A stretch of 64,000 nucleotides of DNA from JAKVAV01 sp047633195 (GTDB lineage: Bacteria > Bacteroidota > Bacteroidia > Flavobacteriales_D > Cryomorphaceae): the NCBI GenBank assembly GCA_047633195.1, contig JBLIEU010000008.1, positions 25,894-89,893 of the forward strand. Reading direction: 5' to 3'. The notes under the pieces were generated by a model. It did no database searches. It saw only the letters and a list, made by a program, of their open reading frames with translations, and was not told where the DNA came from. Both the position numbers and the translations under genes were made by a program. Positions 8,365 through 17,630 of this stretch are shown here, piece after piece; within the stretch, counting starts at the first letter, position 1; every line of letters begins with the position of its first letter.

Positions 8365-9057
8365 ATGAGGATAGATATTTTGACTGGTTTGCCAAGTTTA
8401 TTGCACAGTCCACTCAATGATAGTATTGTAAAGCGATCTCAAAGCAAGGGCATCGTAAAGATAGTGGTTCATGACCTCCGGGACTTCAGCCTCCAAAATC
8501 AGAGAAGCATCGATGATTATGCCTACGGAGGGGGCGCAGGAATGGTCATGTCGACCGAACCGATAGCTCGCTGTTTTGATCAATTAATCGCCGAAAGAGA
8601 GTACGATGATATCATTTACATGACTCCTGATGGGGTAACCTTAAATCAGTCAATGGCCAATACACTCTCGATAAAAAACAATATCGCGATCCTCTGTGGT
8701 CATTATAAAGGTGTGGATGAGCGCATTAGAGAGAAATATATTACCAAAGAAATCTCCATTGGCGACTACGTGCTCAGCGGCGGAGAACTTGCAGCAGCGG
8801 TTCTGACTGACGCCATTGTAAGGTTGGTGCCAGGAGTATTGAATGACGAGACTTCCGCATTGACCGATTCATTTCAGGATGACTTGCTCGCTCCACCAGT
8901 TTACACTCGACCCGCAGACTTCAGAGGCTGGAAGGTTCCTGAAATTCTCCTTTCGGGAAATGAAGGGGCAATTGAAGCTTGGCGCGAAAAAAAAGCGATA
9001 GAACGAACAAAGTCCAGAAGGCCCGACCTATGGGATAAATTCAATAAGAATGAGTAG
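8365..9057 (+). CDS. trmD: tRNA (guanine37-N1)-methyltransferase TrmD
   Basis: Methylates G37 in tRNAs that read CNN codons, using SAM, to prevent frameshifting. The 230-residue protein starts MRIDILTGLPSLL. It contains the trefoil-knot SAM site (YGGGAGMVM, ILCGHYKGVDERI, IGDYVLSGGELAAAVLTDAI) and the C-terminal region with DFRGWKVPEILLSGN, all typical of TrmD. It is followed by rplS, as in many bacteria, though here rplS seems to have its own promoter. Confidence 0.96.
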   Translation: MRIDILTGLPSLLHSPLNDSIVKRSQSKGIVKIVVHDLRDFSLQNQRSIDDYAYGGGAGMVMSTEPIARCFDQLIAEREYDDIIYMTPDGVTLNQSMANTLSIKNNIAILCGHYKGVDERIREKYITKEISIGDYVLSGGELAAAVLTDAIVRLVPGVLNDETSALTDSFQDDLLAPPVYTRPADFRGWKVPEILLSGNEGAIEAWREKKAIERTKSRRPDLWDKFNKNE

Positions 9058-9103
9058 CTCCAAAATTGTTATTGGAATTGCTGCAAAACTCGAAACTTCT
9101 TCG

Positions 9104-9111
9104 TAATATTG
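9104..9111 (+). promoter_or_regulatory. Possible rplS promoter, -7 box TAATATTG
   Basis: One mismatch to TAnnTTTG, in the 93-base gap between trmD and rplS and 40 bases before the preferred rplS start at 9151. Confidence 0.35.
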
Positions 9112-9150
9112 CACCCCGAAATTCGAATGGTTAATCAAGAGCCAAACACT

Positions 9151-9516
9151 ATGGACTTTATCAAAGAAATAAGCGAAAAGCTGAACGATCAAGCACCTTT
9201 ACCTGATTTTGCAGCAGGTGATACCGTTACAGTTCACTATAAAATTAAGGAAGGAGCAAAAGAGCGTATTCAGCAATTTCAAGGTGTTGTGATTCAACGA
9301 AGAGGTTCTGGAACTACGGCAACGTTTACCGTTCGTAAAATATCTGGAGGAGTAGGAGTTGAAAGAATCTTCCCTGCGGCCTCTCCATTTATCGATAAAA
9401 TCGATATCAACAAGCAAGGTAAGGTACGTAGAGCGAGAATCTTCTACCTGCGTGAGTTGAAAGGAAAAGCAGCCCGTATCAAAGAGAAAAGATATATTTC
9501 TAAGAAAGCGAAGTAA
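9151..9516 (+). CDS. rplS: 50S ribosomal protein L19
   Basis: L19 sits at the 30S-50S interface. From the ATG at 9151 the protein is 121 residues (MDFIKEISEKL), the usual size. An ATG at 9127 would add eight residues. Family signatures are visible: FAAGDTVTVHYKIKEG, FQGVVIQRRGSG, TVRKISGGVGVERIFP and RRARIFYLRELKGKAARIKEK. Downstream lies a strong terminator (9541-9570). Confidence 0.96.
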   Translation: MDFIKEISEKLNDQAPLPDFAAGDTVTVHYKIKEGAKERIQQFQGVVIQRRGSGTTATFTVRKISGGVGVERIFPAASPFIDKIDINKQGKVRRARIFYLRELKGKAARIKEKRYISKKAK

Positions 9517-9540
9517 GCTTTTAGGAAAAATAAGCTATTT

Positions 9541-9572
9541 AAACCGCCGCAATAAATTGCGGCGGTTTTTTT
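9541..9572 (+). terminator. rho-independent terminator after rplS
   Basis: A 13-bp perfect GC-rich stem (9541-9553 with 9556-9568) around a minimal loop, followed by a T-run, 24 bases after the rplS stop. Very strong. Confidence 0.92.
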
Positions 9573-9629
9573 ATGAACTACTTCAGCGCTTATTGAAGTA
9601 TGATTCAAAAATAAATACTTGATTCATCG

Positions 9630-9867
9630 GCCAATTGGAACGTGCATCAAAGAGGATTTCTACTGACGATGAAACCAGGGTTAGGCATTTTTGTGAGCTA
9701 ATCGTTCCTACTCAAGTTAATTTTATGGGTAGTCCGGGAAAAAAATAATGCTAGCAGAAATTGGAGAAAGAATGAATATCTCGCAAAAAAGAGTTCAGAA
9801 AATTTAAAAATACCTCTCTGAAAACTGGCTAACGAAAGACTATACTGATCTCTTAGAAATCGTTTAG
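9630..9867 (+). pseudogene. Possible gene remnant with HTH-like piece
   Basis: The ~300-base gap after the rplS terminator holds no intact gene. Two short stretches look coding. In one frame a segment around 9650-9745 translates to RVRHFCELIVPTQVNF and then stops. In a second frame ATG 9748 gives LAEIGERMNISQKRVQKI, which resembles a sigma-region-4 or HTH pattern. That frame is cut by TAA at 9805-9807 and continues as KYLSENWLTKDYTDLLEIV to TAG at 9865. This could be a decayed regulator with a frameshift and a stop, or chance. A 7-bp hairpin (TACTTCA/TGAAGTA, 9579-9600) lies just before it. Confidence 0.2.
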
Positions 9868-9872
9868 AAAGC

Positions 9873-11042
9873 CTACTCTTTCTTCAAAAATTCCAATGCC
9901 CGCAAATCAATCACATGCACATCATTGTAGTAGAAGTGCAGCACATCAACAAAGCCAAAACCTAGTTCGGCCATGCGCATGGCACCCTCTTGGCTCAAGC
10001 CTATACCATGCCCAAAGCCACGGCCTTCGATATAGATGGAATCACCTTTCTCGACAATGTCGAAAAAGGTTGATTGGAGCTTCCAGTCTTTGCGGATTTC
10101 TTTCAAAGGAATTTCAAATTGAGGATCGATGAAGAACACATCGCGCTCAACCTGCTCATAGTTGGTCGCCATGCTGGCAATCGATTCTTCTTGAACGGAA
10201 AGTTGATATTTCTCACTTAAATAATTGAGCCATTTTTCCTTCCCGATGCTTTTCGCCCAGTTGTAGTGGGCTCCATTCAGCGAAAACTCGTCCGATCTAG
10301 GGGTGAGGTAAGGCAATGCCTTTGACCAAACTGATTCGCTACTCACCGTTTCACCTCCGCTATTTGAGTGAAACGCTGCGGTCACCAAATTCATTTCGCT
10401 ATCCACCAATACTTTCCCTTCTGTCTGGAGCACAGCCTCCAATATAGCCGGCTCCCAGCGGCACTTCCCATGATATACCTGACTGTCCACGAGGTCATTG
10501 AGATTAAATCCTTTCGCTAAAAACTTACGCCGATTACTCAAAGCATATGTCCTGGAGATGATGGCCTGCACTTTATAAAATTCCAACTCTTTTTCCTTTC
10601 CCGTTTCAGATTCAACGACTCCTGCCACGTACTTTTCGATGTTCACCCGATTGATCAGCCTCAACTCATTTTTCAATGGCTTCACGATTAGATGATCGTC
10701 GTAAACTCTTTCATCTTTCGTGGGAGCCAAAATATAAATTCTAAAGAAGCTCTCTTCTGATAGACTCATCAGGCGAACGTCACTGAACAATCCAATCGTT
10801 TTTCCTGAAAAACTGACTTTTACTTGCCCATTAGACAAAGAGAAACTCACCCTCTCTCCCGCTCGAATGGTCGCTTTGTTATGGCCGTCGGCAATGACAG
10901 CATAGGACCCAATTTCAGGAATTACCTGAACGACTCCTGGATTTATTGGATCAAGGATACCGATGTCGATTGACTCGAAATCAGCAACGGCACTTGAAAA
11001 AAATGAGGCCAAAAGAAAAAGTACGACAACAGCTCCTCTCAT
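9873..11042 (-). CDS. SpoIID/LytB-domain exported protein
   Basis: About 389 residues from the preferred ATG at 11042, which places a signal peptide at the very N-terminus (MRGAVVVLFLLASFFSSAVA); an upstream ATG at 11075 is less likely. The SpoIID/LytB domain is shown by VNIEKYVAGVVESETG, EFYKVQAIISRTYALSNRRK, AFHSNSGGETV and the C-terminal EGRGFGHGIGLSQEGA. SpoIID of Bacillus is a peptidoglycan lytic transglycosylase acting on denuded glycan, so an envelope cell-wall role is likely here. It lies 36 bases downstream of lpxB on the same strand, at the end of the surE-lpxB operon. Confidence 0.88.
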   Translation of the reverse strand: MRGAVVVLFLLASFFSSAVADFESIDIGILDPINPGVVQVIPEIGSYAVIADGHNKATIRAGERVSFSLSNGQVKVSFSGKTIGLFSDVRLMSLSEESFFRIYILAPTKDERVYDDHLIVKPLKNELRLINRVNIEKYVAGVVESETGKEKELEFYKVQAIISRTYALSNRRKFLAKGFNLNDLVDSQVYHGKCRWEPAILEAVLQTEGKVLVDSEMNLVTAAFHSNSGGETVSSESVWSKALPYLTPRSDEFSLNGAHYNWAKSIGKEKWLNYLSEKYQLSVQEESIASMATNYEQVERDVFFIDPQFEIPLKEIRKDWKLQSTFFDIVEKGDSIYIEGRGFGHGIGLSQEGAMRMAELGFGFVDVLHFYYNDVHVIDLRALEFLKKE

Positions 11043-11078
11043 GAAACGAAAATAATATGGCGTGAGCCCAACCATAAT

Positions 11079-12200
11079 TCAATCATTCAGGCTTTTCAAC
11101 ATGAGGTCCGCCGTAAGCTCCGAAGCACCCTTTCCTCCCAATTTATTATAGAGTTCTTCATACTCGGAAAGTTGTTTGGCACGCAATTCTCCCTTCTTAG
11201 CGATCCTTGAAAATTCTAATTCGAGATTCTTTAGATTCAACTTGCCTTGGATCAATTCTTTTACCACTTCACGATCCATGATTAAATTGACCAAAGAGAT
11301 GTACTTAATTTTTACCAAATTCTTGGCAATGATATAGGACATATAGCTACTGCGGTAGCAAACGACTTGTGGGATTCTAAAAATCGCGGTCTCAAGAGTA
11401 GCTGTTCCAGAGGCAACTAAAGCAGCACGTGCGTAGGACAACAATTGATAGGTCTTTCCAGATATTAGCTGAACATCAGAATTTCCAAAAAATTCTTGGT
11501 AGTAGCCAGCGTCTTGGCCTGGAGCTCCTGCCACCACGAAATGATATTCAGGATGATTCCCAGCCATCTCTAGCATCAAAGGAAGCATCTTGCTGATTTC
11601 TTGCTTGCGACTTCCCGGCAAGAGAAGAACCATTGGACGATCAGTCATTCCATGTTCTTCAAAAAACGATTCTCGATCTGGGAGAGTCTCCTTAAACTGA
11701 TCAACGGCATCGATCAGCGGGTGTCCCACAAAATCAACATCCACATCAAACTTGGCATAAAAGTCCTTTTCAAAAGGAAGGATGACGTACATCTCGTCGA
11801 CATAAGCTTTGATCTTTTTGACTCGGTTTTGCTTCCAAGCCCAAATCTGTGGTGAGATGTAATAAAAGACTTTAATTCCTTCTTTGTGGGCAAATTCAGC
11901 CATCCGAAGATTGAACCCTGGATAGTCGATCAATATCAAAACATCGGGTGCAAACTTCATTACATCGGCTTTACACAACTTGAAGTTTTTGAGAATGGTG
12001 GCAATGTTCGCAATCACTTCGGCAAATCCCATGAAGGCCAAATCGCGGTAATGTTTCACGACATCAGCGCCTGCCTCACTCATCAAGTCACCTCCCCAAG
12101 CGCGGATATCTGCATCCGCATCTTTCTTGAAGATTTCTTTGACCAAATTACTTCCGTGCAAATCGCCCGAAGCCTCGCCAGATATGATGTAGTACTTCAT
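11079..12200 (-). CDS. lpxB: Lipid-A-disaccharide synthase LpxB
   Basis: Joins UDP-2,3-diacylglucosamine and lipid X to form the lipid A disaccharide at the inner membrane. The 373-residue protein has the LpxB signature start YYIISGEASGDLHGSNLV, the motif AFMGFAEVI, ISPQIWAWKQNRVKKI, VGHPLIDAV and LLPGSRKQEI. The start codon overlaps the stop of the preceding small membrane gene by one base (TAATG), so translation is coupled. It shows that the organism makes lipid A. Confidence 0.96.
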   Translation of the reverse strand: MKYYIISGEASGDLHGSNLVKEIFKKDADADIRAWGGDLMSEAGADVVKHYRDLAFMGFAEVIANIATILKNFKLCKADVMKFAPDVLILIDYPGFNLRMAEFAHKEGIKVFYYISPQIWAWKQNRVKKIKAYVDEMYVILPFEKDFYAKFDVDVDFVGHPLIDAVDQFKETLPDRESFFEEHGMTDRPMVLLLPGSRKQEISKMLPLMLEMAGNHPEYHFVVAGAPGQDAGYYQEFFGNSDVQLISGKTYQLLSYARAALVASGTATLETAIFRIPQVVCYRSSYMSYIIAKNLVKIKYISLVNLIMDREVVKELIQGKLNLKNLELEFSRIAKKGELRAKQLSEYEELYNKLGGKGASELTADLMLKSLND

Positions 12201-12508
12201 TATGAAAAGCGAAGGTATAGAACCAATGGTACGTAAATGAACAGAGCCATCAGCACTCCTCTCCCGCTGTGGTATCGGTCAGAACGAAGAAAAATGAAGA
12301 ATGGAACCAGATTGAAAATAAGGCTGAGCGCTACAATGGACGATTGAAATGCTTCCATTCCAATGAAAATATTCTCAACGAAGTATCCGAATGACTTCTC
12401 AAAGTAGATCGCCCACAAGAATCCGTAAATGACAAAACCTACAACGGGACTAATCAATCCCAAGACCAAGCCAAAAGGCAAACTGTCGTACTTCTTTTTA
12501 AGCCTCAT
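12200..12508 (-). CDS. Small 3-helix membrane protein, unknown
   Basis: A 102-residue protein with about three transmembrane helices (LPFGLVLGLISPVVGFVIYGFL; SSIVALSLIFNLVPFFIFL; VLMALFIYVPLVLYL). I do not recognise a named family. It overlaps surE by 11 bases upstream and lpxB by one base downstream, so it is tightly built into the operon and is probably a real, translated gene. Its place between surE and lpxB suggests an envelope role, but that is inference only. Confidence 0.8.
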   Translation of the reverse strand: MRLKKKYDSLPFGLVLGLISPVVGFVIYGFLWAIYFEKSFGYFVENIFIGMEAFQSSIVALSLIFNLVPFFIFLRSDRYHSGRGVLMALFIYVPLVLYLRFS

Positions 12509-13280
12509 AATCCCAATTGTTTAGCTCCGCCATAGCATGGTGAGCCGTGAGATCATATTGAACGGGAACTACGGACACGTAATTGTTATCCAACGCCCAA
12601 ACATCGGTATCGTCGCCTTTATCGTGATTAACAAACTCTCCTGTAATCCAGTAATAGGTTTTTCCAGAAGGGTCTTTCCTTGGTTGAAAATCATCTTTCC
12701 AAAATGCTTTGGCCTGACGGCAAACGCGTATGCCTTTGATTTCCTCAGAAGGCACATTGGGAATGTTTACGTTCAAACAAGTGTTGTTTGGAATTCCATT
12801 TTTCAAGGCATTCTTCACGACCTTTCTCACCACCTCTTTGCTGGCAGTAAAATCAGCCTCTGCATTGTGATCGAGCAATGAAAAACCAATGGATGGAATC
12901 CCTTCCACCGCTCCTTCTAAAGCTGCCGACATCGTACCCGAATAAATTACATTGATGCTGTAATTGGCCCCGTGGTTGATTCCCGACAAAAGTAAGTCGG
13001 GTCTTCTTTTTAGGACGCTGTAGATGGCGAGTTTTACACAATCTACAGGAGTTCCCGTGCAGCTATACTCTTTCACCCCTTCCACATCTCTGACTTCTTG
13101 AAGACGCAGAATGTCGTGAACGGTAATAGCATGCCCCATTCCACTTTGAGGACTGTCGGGAGCAACGACGCAAACATCACCAAATTCTTTAGCTACCTCA
13201 ATAAGGCTTCTGATACCTCCTGCCGTGATTCCGTCGTCATTCGTGACAAGAATTAGCGGCCTTTCGTTTGTTTCGCTCAT
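12498..13280 (-). CDS. surE: 5'/3'-nucleotidase SurE
   Basis: SurE is a metal-dependent nucleoside-monophosphate phosphatase. From the ATG at 13280 the protein is 260 residues and begins MSETNERPLILVTNDDG, with the metal ligands Asp15 and Asp16. Other signatures are VVAPDSPQSGMGHAIT, YSCTGTPVDCVKLAI, DLLLSGINHGANYSINVIYSGTMSAALEG and PSIGFSL. An ATG at 13289 lies inside the -7 box and is rejected. First gene of the operon surE / membrane protein / lpxB / spoIID-like. Confidence 0.95.
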   Translation of the reverse strand: MSETNERPLILVTNDDGITAGGIRSLIEVAKEFGDVCVVAPDSPQSGMGHAITVHDILRLQEVRDVEGVKEYSCTGTPVDCVKLAIYSVLKRRPDLLLSGINHGANYSINVIYSGTMSAALEGAVEGIPSIGFSLLDHNAEADFTASKEVVRKVVKNALKNGIPNNTCLNVNIPNVPSEEIKGIRVCRQAKAFWKDDFQPRKDPSGKTYYWITGEFVNHDKGDDTDVWALDNNYVSVVPVQYDLTAHHAMAELNNWDYEA

Positions 13281-13286
13281 GGTGGA

Positions 13287-13294
13287 CAAAACTA
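13287..13294 (-). promoter_or_regulatory. surE promoter, -7 box TAGTTTTG
   Basis: Exact TAnnTTTG on the minus strand, 6 bases before the ATG at 13280. The predicted transcription start is within one or two bases of the ATG, so the mRNA would be almost leaderless. Confidence 0.55.
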
Positions 13295-13400
13295 AAGAAA
13301 AAGAAACCCATAAAATCAGTTAGAAAAAGACTTGAATCACATCACCAGACCAAGAGCGAATTCATATATTCGATCCCCGAACTACCTCAATAAAACCACC

Positions 13401-15092
13401 ATGTCTGTACTTATCGAATGTGTCCCGAACATCAGCGAAGGGCGCGACCCCAAAATCATCAAAGAAATTGCCTCCGTGGTTGAAACGGTGGAGGGCGTGA
13501 AGCTCCTCGACGTTGATCCTGGCAGGAGCACCAACCGAACGGTGATCACCTTTGTAGGAGCACCTGAACCTGTCATTGAAGCTGCCTTTCGGCTAATAAA
13601 AAAAGCGAGCGAACTCATCGATATGAGCAAGCAAACAGGAGAGCACCCACGAATGGGTGCTACCGATGTTTGTCCGCTCGTTCCCATTTCGGGAATTGAG
13701 ATGGACGAGGTGGCAAAGTATGCCCACAAATTGGGTGAGCGTGTAGGAAGAGAATTAGGAATCCCAGGCTATTTTTACGAGAACGCGGCCAAAGAACCCA
13801 AACGAAGAAACTTGGCCCATTGCCGATCGGGAGAATACGAAGGATTGCACAAACTGAGTAAATCAGAATGGAAACCTGACTTCGGCCCCGCCGAATTTAA
13901 TGACTCAGTGAAGCGAACAGGAGCCACTGCCATCTCGGCGCGCGACTTCTTGGTGGCTTACAACGTAAACCTAAACTCCACATCAGTCCGACGGGCGAAT
14001 GCCATCGCGTTTGACATCCGCGAAGCGGGGCGTATAAAAAAAGATGGTGACGGCCTTACTGGCAAAGTAGTAACGGATAAAAACGGAGAACCCGCCAGAA
14101 TTCCTGGATCGCTTAAAGCGGTAAAAGGAATTGGCTGGTACATCGAAGAATACGGCATAGCTCAGCTTTCGTTGAACCTCACGAACATCAAAATCACACC
14201 TGTTCACGTGGCTTTTGACGAGGCTTGCGAAAAAGCAAGAGAGCGCGGAATCCGTGTTACTGGTTCAGAAATCGTAGGCTTGGTTCCACTTCAGTCCTTA
14301 CTCGATGCAGCCGATTATTTTCTGCTTAAGCAGGAACGATCGCTGGGTATTTCGGAAACGGAGAAAGTAAAAATTGCAGTAAAGAGTCTTGGTCTCGACG
14401 ATTTAGCCCCTTTTGATCCGAGCAAAAAAGTGATCGAATACATGATCAAGGATGACTCTGCCAAGAAGTTGGTCGAGATGAGTTTGTCTGACTTTGCCGA
14501 CGAAACGGCGTCTGAATCTCCTGCACCAGGTGGAGGAAGCGTTTCGGCCTACATCGGTAGTTTGGGCATTTCTTTAGCCACGATGGTGGCCAACCTTTCT
14601 TCGCACAAGCGCGGATGGGATGACCGCTGGGAAGAATTCTCCAAATGGGCGGAAAAAGGTCAAGACCTAAAAGAAAAATTGATCGCAGCGGTTGATGAAG
14701 ATACGGCGGCATTCAACGAAATCATGAAAGCCTACGGATTGCCGAAAGAAAAACCCGAAGAAGTTGAAGCACGAAAAAAAGCAATTTCAGATGCTACGAA
14801 GTACGCGGCTGAAGTGCCACTAAAAGTTGCTCGCTTGGCAAACGAATCTTTCTTGGTAATAGAGGCCATGGCTGAAATAGGCAATCCCAATTCTATAACT
14901 GACGCTGGAGTCGGCGCACTCTGTGCTCGCGCAGCAGTGAAAGGAGCAGCAATGAACGTTCGCATCAATCTCCAAGGATTCAAGGACATAGACTTTGTAA
15001 AGCAAACAATTTCTGAAGTTGAAAAACTAGAAAAAGCAGCAGATGAGCAAGAAAAAGAAATCAACGAAAAAGTGATGAACGCAATCGTATAA
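13401..15092 (+). CDS. Fused formiminotransferase-cyclodeaminase
   Basis: A 563-residue bifunctional enzyme of histidine breakdown: it moves the formimino group from formiminoglutamate to tetrahydrofolate and then releases ammonia to give methenyl-THF. The start is the ATG at 13401 (MSVLIECVPNISEGRD, the family N-terminus); the upstream codons look non-coding. The formiminotransferase part (about 1-330) shows TNRTVITFVG, GEHPRMGATDVCPLVPI and AKEPKRRNLAHCRSGEYEGL. The cyclodeaminase part (about 360-563) shows SFADETASESPAPGGGSVSA and NPNSITDAGVGALCARAA. The fused form is known in animals and many Bacteroidota. The companion gene hutI lies 19 kb away; hutH and hutU are not in the window. Confidence 0.94.
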   Translation: MSVLIECVPNISEGRDPKIIKEIASVVETVEGVKLLDVDPGRSTNRTVITFVGAPEPVIEAAFRLIKKASELIDMSKQTGEHPRMGATDVCPLVPISGIEMDEVAKYAHKLGERVGRELGIPGYFYENAAKEPKRRNLAHCRSGEYEGLHKLSKSEWKPDFGPAEFNDSVKRTGATAISARDFLVAYNVNLNSTSVRRANAIAFDIREAGRIKKDGDGLTGKVVTDKNGEPARIPGSLKAVKGIGWYIEEYGIAQLSLNLTNIKITPVHVAFDEACEKARERGIRVTGSEIVGLVPLQSLLDAADYFLLKQERSLGISETEKVKIAVKSLGLDDLAPFDPSKKVIEYMIKDDSAKKLVEMSLSDFADETASESPAPGGGSVSAYIGSLGISLATMVANLSSHKRGWDDRWEEFSKWAEKGQDLKEKLIAAVDEDTAAFNEIMKAYGLPKEKPEEVEARKKAISDATKYAAEVPLKVARLANESFLVIEAMAEIGNPNSITDAGVGALCARAAVKGAAMNVRINLQGFKDIDFVKQTISEVEKLEKAADEQEKEINEKVMNAIV

Positions 15093-15148
15093 AGCAAGAT
15101 AACCGAAGACGGTGATTTTACGTAAGCAACATCAAGAACACTCCCTTT

Positions 15149-17413
15149 ATGGTAGCTAAGCCAACAAATAGGCAGAAGCAAAATCGATTTTGGTACTTTT
15201 TCCCGTTTCAACTGGCCCTACTCCACTTGAAGCGAAACCACTTCTTGCTGTTATTCTGGATCGTTCTTTTCGCATTTACCACGCGTTCATTTGCTACCAA
15301 ATTGGGGATCCCTTCGCAATTTCTGTCTCCCGAATACCAAGGCGTTGTGGGAATCACTTCATTTATGATTCTTGGATTCTCTCTGGGTGCCTTTATCATG
15401 GCATTCAACATTTACACCTACATCAATCACGCTCACCGCTTTCCTTTTTTAGGAACCCTGTCTCGACCCTTCTTTAAATTTTGCGTCAATAATTTCATCA
15501 TCCCTATTGGATTCATCATCACCTACATCTACTGCTCCTCTTCCTTCCTCGGTGCGATTGAACTCAAGAGTAATTTCGAGATCTTTCTAGATATGTCAGC
15601 TTTCCTTTTTGGGAATGCTCTATTTATTGGCTTGGCGTTTATTTACTTCTTCCCTACCAATAAAAATATCTTCAAAATCACGGGGCTTACAGAGGTCGAA
15701 TTTGAAGCCAAACTGGAGAAGAGCATCGCCAACAATCGAAAAAGAGGCTACCGTACCCCCAGTATTACAGAAGGCTCCCGCTGGAGAGTAGATACCTATC
15801 TGGTCAATCCATTTCGGATAAACCTAGCTCGCGAATCTCAGCACTACGACACCGATACGCTGAAAAAAGTGTTCTACCAGAATCATGTCAATGCTTCTTT
15901 GTTTGAAGCCATTATTGTCTTGGTCTTTTTTATGATCGGCATCTTTCAGCACAATGATTTTTTCGTGATCCCAGCCGCTGCGAGCGTTTGTCTAGTATTT
16001 ACTGTCGTGCTCATGGCCATCAGTATTGTCATGTCACGATTAAAGGGATGGACAGTTACCGTATTGGTAGTTTTCTTCCTTTTGATCAATTGGGCCTCTT
16101 CGCATTGGGACATTTTGAACCAAGCCAATTACGCCTACGGATTGAACTACGACAAAGAACCTATTGCTTACAACCTTCATACTATTGATAGCCTCAACAA
16201 CGATCTGGTTCGTGTCAAAAACGACATGGAGCACCATGAGCGAATCCTTAAGTCGAAGGTGGCTGTTTTGGGCAAAAGATACGAATCGGGAAAACCTAAA
16301 CTCGTCATCATTAATGCGACAGGTGGTGGTCTGAGGTCGACTCTTTGGACGATGCGCACATTGCAATATGCAGACAGCATAACTCAAGGCGCTCTGATGG
16401 AGCATTCCGTTTTAATGACAGGTTCGTCAGGGGGGATTATCGGTGCTTCCTATTTTCGAGAGCTTGTGCTCAGACAAGATTCTTTAGGTGATGATATCTA
16501 CGATAAGAAATACCGAGAAAATTCTTCGAACGATATTCTCAATCGGGTCCTTTTCACATTCGCGACCAACGACATATTCATCCGTTTTAGACGAGTACAA
16601 GTTGATGGGAAATCATATATCCTAGACAGAGGAAAGACCTTCGAAAATCAGCTGAATCGAAATACGGAGAATATCATGAACAAGAAACTCAGCGACTACT
16701 ACAAACCAGTTTCGGGCGGATTGATTCCAATGATTGTGTTGGCTCCTTCGATTACCAACGACGGAAGGCGATTGCTCATTTCTTCACAGCCTATTTCTTT
16801 TCTGAGTTATGAGTTTCCCGATTTAAGAGAGCAACTGAATATAGGAAGCGAGAACATCGAGTTCAGCAGAATCTTTGCAAAGCACGATGCGCAAGATTTA
16901 CGCTATAGCTCTGCGCTCCGCATGAACGCTACCTTCCCTTACATCATGCCTTACGCCAATCTCCCGACCGAGCCCAAAATAGAAGTGATGGACGCAGGCC
17001 TCAGAGACAATCTCGGGACTAAAATCACTGCTAAATATCTAAAAGCATTTAAAGCTTGGATTGAGGAAAATACCAGTGGAATTATTATCCTCCAAATTCG
17101 GGATACGGAAAAGTTCACCGAACCGAAAAAAGGAAATGTCTCCATTCTCGATCGATTGACGAATCCAATCGGATCGTTCTACGGAAACTACTTCAACGAC
17201 CAAGATTACAATATGGATCAACTGCTCGAAATCTTGCAAGAATCTTTCGATGTACCCATACATAAAATACCACTCGAACTCAGGTACGAACTCGACGAAG
17301 AAATAGCGCTTAGCTGGCACCTCACCGCTCTGGAAAAACAGAAAATCAATGAGGCGATTTACGGTTCTTACAATCAAGAGGCATTAGAGAAACTTAAGGA
17401 TCTCTTGCACTGA
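15149..17413 (+). CDS. Membrane-anchored patatin-like phospholipase
   Basis: A 754-residue protein. The N-terminal half has several transmembrane helices (about 27-50, 68-95, 112-132, 148-170 and three between 250 and 330). The C-terminal half is a patatin-type serine lipase domain. It has the oxyanion glycines INATGGGLRST near residue 390, nucleophile Ser427 in GSSGG, and the catalytic Asp615 in MDAGLRDNLG. Patatins hydrolyse acyl chains from lipids. The multi-helix N-terminal half suggests action at the cytoplasmic membrane. The start at 15149 keeps a basic N-terminus before helix 1. Not obviously in an operon. Confidence 0.85.
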   Translation: MVAKPTNRQKQNRFWYFFPFQLALLHLKRNHFLLLFWIVLFAFTTRSFATKLGIPSQFLSPEYQGVVGITSFMILGFSLGAFIMAFNIYTYINHAHRFPFLGTLSRPFFKFCVNNFIIPIGFIITYIYCSSSFLGAIELKSNFEIFLDMSAFLFGNALFIGLAFIYFFPTNKNIFKITGLTEVEFEAKLEKSIANNRKRGYRTPSITEGSRWRVDTYLVNPFRINLARESQHYDTDTLKKVFYQNHVNASLFEAIIVLVFFMIGIFQHNDFFVIPAAASVCLVFTVVLMAISIVMSRLKGWTVTVLVVFFLLINWASSHWDILNQANYAYGLNYDKEPIAYNLHTIDSLNNDLVRVKNDMEHHERILKSKVAVLGKRYESGKPKLVIINATGGGLRSTLWTMRTLQYADSITQGALMEHSVLMTGSSGGIIGASYFRELVLRQDSLGDDIYDKKYRENSSNDILNRVLFTFATNDIFIRFRRVQVDGKSYILDRGKTFENQLNRNTENIMNKKLSDYYKPVSGGLIPMIVLAPSITNDGRRLLISSQPISFLSYEFPDLREQLNIGSENIEFSRIFAKHDAQDLRYSSALRMNATFPYIMPYANLPTEPKIEVMDAGLRDNLGTKITAKYLKAFKAWIEENTSGIIILQIRDTEKFTEPKKGNVSILDRLTNPIGSFYGNYFNDQDYNMDQLLEILQESFDVPIHKIPLELRYELDEEIALSWHLTALEKQKINEAIYGSYNQEALEKLKDLLH

Positions 17414-17630
17414 GTCAGTCTATAAAAACCGCCATCAACCTTCCACTAGTTTTAAAAATAGTCCCTTCGTTGGGCCTCAGGACGCTGCATTGACAATAGT
17501 CAACTCCTTAATTTTAAAACTGCCTGCGGCTTGGCCTAAGGGGCAGCCGATCGAACTTTCTAGTTCAGACTCTTGATTCTATGGACAGACTCTAACTAAG
17601 CTCCTTAGTTTTTGGTTAACTTCGCCCGCC
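17414..17630 (+). other. Intergenic region, possible promoter at 17617-17624
   Basis: No gene. A -7-like box TAACTTCG (one mismatch to TAnnTTTG) ends 6 bases before the ATG of the DUF4105 gene at 17631, the same spacing as at surE. No terminator hairpin after the patatin gene was recognised. Confidence 0.3.
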
